From Guillardia theta CCMP2712 (lineage: Eukaryota > Cryptophyceae > Pyrenomonadales > Geminigeraceae), in contig NW_005434437.1 of the NCBI RefSeq assembly GCF_000315625.1, forward strand, positions 8,993-54,749: a DNA stretch of 45,757 bases. Direction: 5' to 3'. Every line of letters begins with the position of its first letter. The stretch's first letter is position 1. Under the pieces are notes generated by a model that did not search any database, had not been told where the DNA came from, and saw only the letters and a program-made list of their open reading frames with translations. Position numbers and translations under genes: made by a program. Of this stretch, positions 41,838-45,757 are shown piece after piece.

Positions 41838-43205
41838 GAGCGAGAGAGCACTGGAACGCTGGTTATGTTCCTGATGTATTGCTGTCACTTGTCATAAAGA
41901 AGCCAACGAGATACATAATACATCTGTGAAGAAAGTCACTCCTGACGTTCTCTCGGATTCCAACTCACCGTAAAGAACACCACTACTATCAAACATGCTA
42001 GACCAAACGTTGATTTGCTTCCATTGCTGTCAAACATGACCTGATGAAATGACTAAGTTACAATGCACTAATTTCGCACAATGTCAGCTTCACCCCCATC
42101 CGATTCAAAGTGGAAGATAAACTATGTCCAAGCAAGTAAGCAAGTCGACCAGTCGAGATCAAATACTCACAGGTTATCTGTCGAGCCCATTCCAGTTTGC
42201 ATTTGATCCAGAGCCCTTCATTCATTCAGATTCTTTCAGACACGGTGCGAACAAACCTGTTCTGATCATTAACCTCATCCTTGATCGCAATCGTAACCTT
42301 GCATCGGTAAAAATCAGCGAGCTCCAGTAGCAAGTTGCAAGACAATCACATTCTTCAGTGTCAGGAGCTTGGAGTGAAGTGTTCCAAGAGCATTCTCATT
42401 CTGCTTCTCGATCGCATCGTCTGCTGCTGCTGCTGCTGCTCCACCGCCTGCGCTGCTCCCGCTGCCGCCATGCTGCCGTCGACTCATTGCGCCGACACAA
42501 ACAGAGGGGTACGAGGGCGATGAGAACATCAGGTGGGGGCAGGGGGTGTGAGGGGTCACTGTTAAATTTATAGGGGTAGGGTCATACAAAAGGAAGGGTA
42601 TAAGATTTGAAAACGACACTATATTCAGGGGGTGGGTTCTTTGATGGTGGGGGTCCTGTTGGGTGCTAATGTTTCGGGGGGTGGTTACCTTGAGAATGAG
42701 GGCGATGATGGGCTGGATGAGCTGGCGTGTTGGGGAGCCTTGAGGTGGCCCCGGTGGGTCTTAAAAAGGGGGTGGGGGTATTTGTATAGGGGTATCTTTT
42801 ATAGGAAAAATAACATAAAATGAGGGGTACAATTTTCAAATACTTGATTGAATCTTGAAGGGTGGGGTCCGATTGGGTTGCTAGTCAGCGAGTATGAGGG
42901 GGATGAGGGTCTGTTCGGTTGACATTTTTTTGGTTCAATGCCGGAGGGGCCGGAGGCGGGGAGGGAGGGGAACGGACGATGGCGAGACGCTGAGGAGGAG
43001 CAGAGACATCATGAAGGAGCTGATGAGTGAGGAGTCTTGCTGCACGAGAGTCAGCGGTTGATGAGAAGTGATGGATGACTAGAATGCGTCGAAGGTGGTA
43101 ACACGGTTCTACACTTGCTGTGGTGCATTTGGTGCAAAATCTGTGGAGGTAGACTAGTGGACAAGGACCCGGTCGATCTCTGTGATCACAGGCATCGATC
43201 GCAGC
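41838..43205. other. intergenic region with G-rich tract
   Basis: 41838-42330 shows no recognisable gene; short frames such as that at 42124-42330 have no similarity I can name. A CTG run lies at about 42421-42440. About 42520-42960 is G-rich on the plus strand with GGGG, GGGGTGGG and AT-containing interruptions. 42960-43200 is ordinary sequence leading to the TPR gene. Confidence 0.5.
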
Positions 43206-44297
43206 ATGACATCCTTAGAGATACAAAGGCGAGAGCAAGAGCTGGATGCTCTGATCAGAATGAAGGGCCTGCAGGACCCGATGGTGCTCCGTGCATGTCA
43301 GGAGCTTTGCGAGCATCTGAACGCGGAAGGCCTGAAGCTTCTACACTCTGACTCCCCGGACGAAGCTCTCAAGCTCCTTCGCAAAGCTGAGATCCTAGCG
43401 AGCAACGCCAAGGCCGAGTCAGAGATGCACTCACCCGTGGAGGCTGTAACCTACAACAACATCGCCTGCTGCCTCAAGAGAAAGGGAAAGCTGCGATCGG
43501 CTCTCCGCTACCTTGAAGTAGCCCGGCAGATCGAAATTGCTTGCGGGGACAGCGCTGCAGACCCTCCAGGGACGATGCTCAACTTGTGCGCGGTCCTGTC
43601 AGACCTTGGCAGACACGACGCGGCGCTTTCGCAAGCGCAAGCAGCAGCGGAGTTGCTGCAACACCAGATCGACTTGGCTGACAGTGAGAGCCAGCAGACG
43701 GCCAGCAAGAGGAGAGGGAAGGGAAAGAGCGTCAAGATGCAGCTCTCCCTCCTGGCGGTGGCCTATCACAACATCGGGGTTCAGCATGAGCATAGGGGTG
43801 ACCTGCCAGCGGCGATAGACGCATACTCGGAAGGGATGCTGATCGCAAAGTACGGGGGAGAAGAGAGCGGAAGCTTGCTCGTGAAGCTCAAGCAGTCACA
43901 TGCAGAAGCCAACAGCCGACTGAAGACGTTGGAAGCCCGTCGGCCTCATCTTCAAAGTTCCTCTAGCGGGTGAGTTGAAGTGAGCAAGTTTTGTCGGTTG
44001 TTGACTCAGAGTTTCAGCTCCATGGGCAACTACCCTGACATGTATCATGCCATCTCCGACTTTCGGAAGCAAGGCCGTTCCACCCCAGTCAGTCAAGGGC
44101 TCCCTAAGTCCAGCACTGCCAACTCCATCTACGGGGCTCAGGACAAGTGAGGATTGATTGAGTTGAAACCCAAGTTGACTACATCTCCCCACAGAATCAA
44201 GAAGTTTCGCCCTCATTCAGCGCCTCTTACTTATGCCAAGAACCCAAGCAAGGCTCCTTCACAAGCTGTTCGTCCTGACTTGACCCTCCAGCCTTGA
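43206..44297 (+). CDS. tetratricopeptide-repeat protein
   Basis: Exons 43206-43969, 44018-44146 and 44195-44297 join in phase to 331 residues. The N-terminus (SLEIQRREQELDALIRMKG) is helical. TPR units are clear at about residues 40-65 (EGLKLLHSDSPDEALKLLRK), 78-110 (AVTYNNIACCLKRKGKLRSA) and 185-220 (AYHNIGVQHEHRGDLPAAID), with an additional TPR-like helical pair between. The tail is basic and Ser/Pro-rich (IKKFRPHSAPLTYAKNPS). It is a likely protein-binding adaptor with no catalytic domain and an unknown partner. The frame extends upstream to 43182 after an acceptor-like gatcacag, so a further 5' exon is possible. Confidence 0.85.
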
Positions 44298-44495
44298 AGT
44301 CACTCGATTGGCAGGTGCGACGGATGACTACGTTGGGGCACGCTGAGGGTACACTGAAGCCCCTCCGACGTATGCTCTTCCTTGCCATGTCTTGTCTTGA
44401 CTCTAGCCCTCAGAGCTGCGTCCTCACTCTGCCTTGGGGGCGGTGGAGGTCCTGCGGGGAGGAACCGGTCTGCTGTGGGAGACAGGGGGAAAGAT

Positions 44496-45717
44496 GGGAG
44501 ACATCTTTGAGGAGGTATGGGAGCTGTCAGGTTGATTGCTTGCGATGACTTCGGAGAGTCAGGACGGTGGACATGGAGCCCTTGGAGGGAGGAACTTGAT
44601 GAAGAGGAGCAAAGGTATCACTCGGCCTTGCCGTCGCTGCAGTCTTATGTGAGGTCGCAACAGGGCAAGAGTGGAGGAGGGGCGGGCAGGAGCTGTCGAA
44701 GCCTTTGGATGATGATTTCAAGGTGCTTTGTATTCCTCTTTCTTCCATCCCCTCACTCGTTTCAAGGCGCTCCTCCGTGAATGCGCTCGATCTGCTGGCT
44801 TCCTCGACGGCAAACTTCTCATATCGCATGCGAAGGTGTGTTCACTTGCGTCGATCTCTTCCTCCTTCTCCTCCTCTGTTCGCCTCCTCCTTCACACTTT
44901 CTCTTCCTCCACATCTCATTCTTGTCGTCCTCTCGTTCCCTGTGTTCTCTCCCTTTCTCGCCTCCTCCTCTGTCGACCTTCACCTCCTCCTCCTGTTCAA
45001 CTCTGACCACAGAGGCAGCGTGAAGCACATGACTTCTTCAAGCAACGAGTCACAGCTGCAGCGCCTTCCAAGGACGACTTGACTTCGAGCCGTCAGGCCA
45101 GGGCAGCAGAGCCGACGGAGAGGATGGGGCCTCGAACTCCGAGGGACGGGAGCGATGCCCCTGCTGACGAGAGGAGGAAGAAGCTGGTCCTTCGACCGCG
45201 GCGACGGGTGGAGGCATCGACACAGGATCAAGAGAACCAGGACGAGGAAGAGGAGGTGGTAGAGGATGCCGGGGATGGGGACGAAGAGTTCTCCGCGAGG
45301 GGGGAGGAGGACGCGGACGCGGGAGGGGAAGAGGGAGCAGGGGAGGAAGAGGATCTGGTGGAGGCTCTCCTATCCGACCAGCCGCCAAGGGCTGGACGTG
45401 AGGAGGTGAGGAGGAAGGCGGCGGAGGAGCACATGATGCAGGGGAAGGGATCAGCTGCGAGGCATCGGCAGGTGCTGAAGATGTCAGACATGTTTCTGAG
45501 CGACGATGAGGATGATGAAGATATCGAGTCTCCTCGCTCCTTCCGCAATCGAGTCGGTGCCTTCGATGCTGCCGCCAGCATAGCGGGTGGGGCAGCAGCA
45601 GCGAGGAGCTTCGCACGTGGGACCAGGAAGGCGGAGGGAGGGAGCAGACAGCTCCCGTCAGGAGACATATCGTTCAGCTACACGAGCGAGGAGGAGGAGG
45701 AGGAGGGAGGGAGGTGA
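44496..45717 (+). CDS. acidic, probably disordered protein; 3' end may lie outside the window
   Basis: Tentative start at the ATG at 44496 (MGDIFEEVWELSG); the frame is open further upstream (ALGAVEVLRGGTGLLWETGG), so an earlier start or exon is possible. In-phase exons follow: RWTWSPWREELDEEEQRYHS, ELSKPLDDDFK, ALLRECARSAGFLDGKLLIS, then a large exon from about 45013 (RQREAHDFFKQRV). That exon continues into a long Glu/Asp-rich tail with DMFLSDDEDDEDIESPRSF. The frame stops at 45717, but a gtgagac string sits just at that point and more acidic coding-like sequence follows, so this may be an intron and the gene may run off the right edge. No family recognised. Confidence 0.55.
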
Positions 45718-45757
45718 GACATCTCATACAGATACATGAGCGAGGAGCAGGAGAAGG

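Noticed and set aside
44385-44500. Methyltransferase-like motif (LRGGTGLLWETG)
   Set aside because: Resembles a glycine-rich SAM-binding loop by eye only. No further methyltransferase motifs follow and the exon start is unclear.

Overview
The window is nuclear DNA from a eukaryote, most likely a unicellular alga or other protist. Genes are dense and lie on both strands. Nearly every gene is split by short GT-AG introns, mostly about 32-125 nt. The gene set is purely eukaryotic: separase, FKBP-TPR immunophilin, mevalonate diphosphate decarboxylase, PDZ, RING-CH, C2 and EF-hand proteins. One short-chain dehydrogenase starts with a signal peptide followed by Ala-Phe, which resembles a cryptophyte plastid leader, so a cryptophyte (Guillardia-like) is my best guess. 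That is inference and was not checked. All exon joins were made by hand from splice signals, reading phase and protein-family fit. CDS coordinates are the outer bounds of spliced genes.

Layout, left to right. An EF-hand/C2 gene (+, 450-4288) has exons and introns recently amplified as 378-bp units. It converges on a three-FKBP-domain TPR gene (-, 4356-6424). After a C-rich intergenic stretch comes a complete separase gene (+, 8118-14108), which carries an unexpected SAP domain. It converges on a membrane protein gene (-, 14175-18378) that joins armadillo-like repeats, a PDZ domain and a RING-CH domain. A G-rich/C-rich divergent intergenic region leads to the intronless mevalonate diphosphate decarboxylase gene (+, 19534-20709). 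This faces a coiled-coil gene (-, 20851-23094) and a PDZ / Sfi1-like Trp-repeat / PDZ gene (-, 23151-27003), which may be one transcription unit. Two plus-strand genes of unknown function follow (27179-28732 and 29230-31062), then a 32-bp minisatellite. Next are a two-PDZ coiled-coil gene (+, 32161-35022), a C2 / Pro-rich gene (+, 36178-38857), a small signal-anchor gene (-, 38996-39505), the dehydrogenase (+, 39768-41837), a TPR gene (+, 43206-44297), and an acidic protein gene that probably runs off the right edge (+, 44496-45717).

These genes do not form one pathway. Two themes recur. The first is PDZ domains: five copies in three genes, each attached to an unrelated partner module (ubiquitin ligase, centrin-binding-like Trp repeats, coiled coil). 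The second is chromosome and centrosome or cytoskeletal biology: separase and the Sfi1-like repeats. Intergenic DNA is of two kinds. Gaps between converging genes are very short (about 65-140 bp). Gaps at gene 5' ends are long, with strand-skewed G/C runs and, in three places, extremely GC-rich islands.
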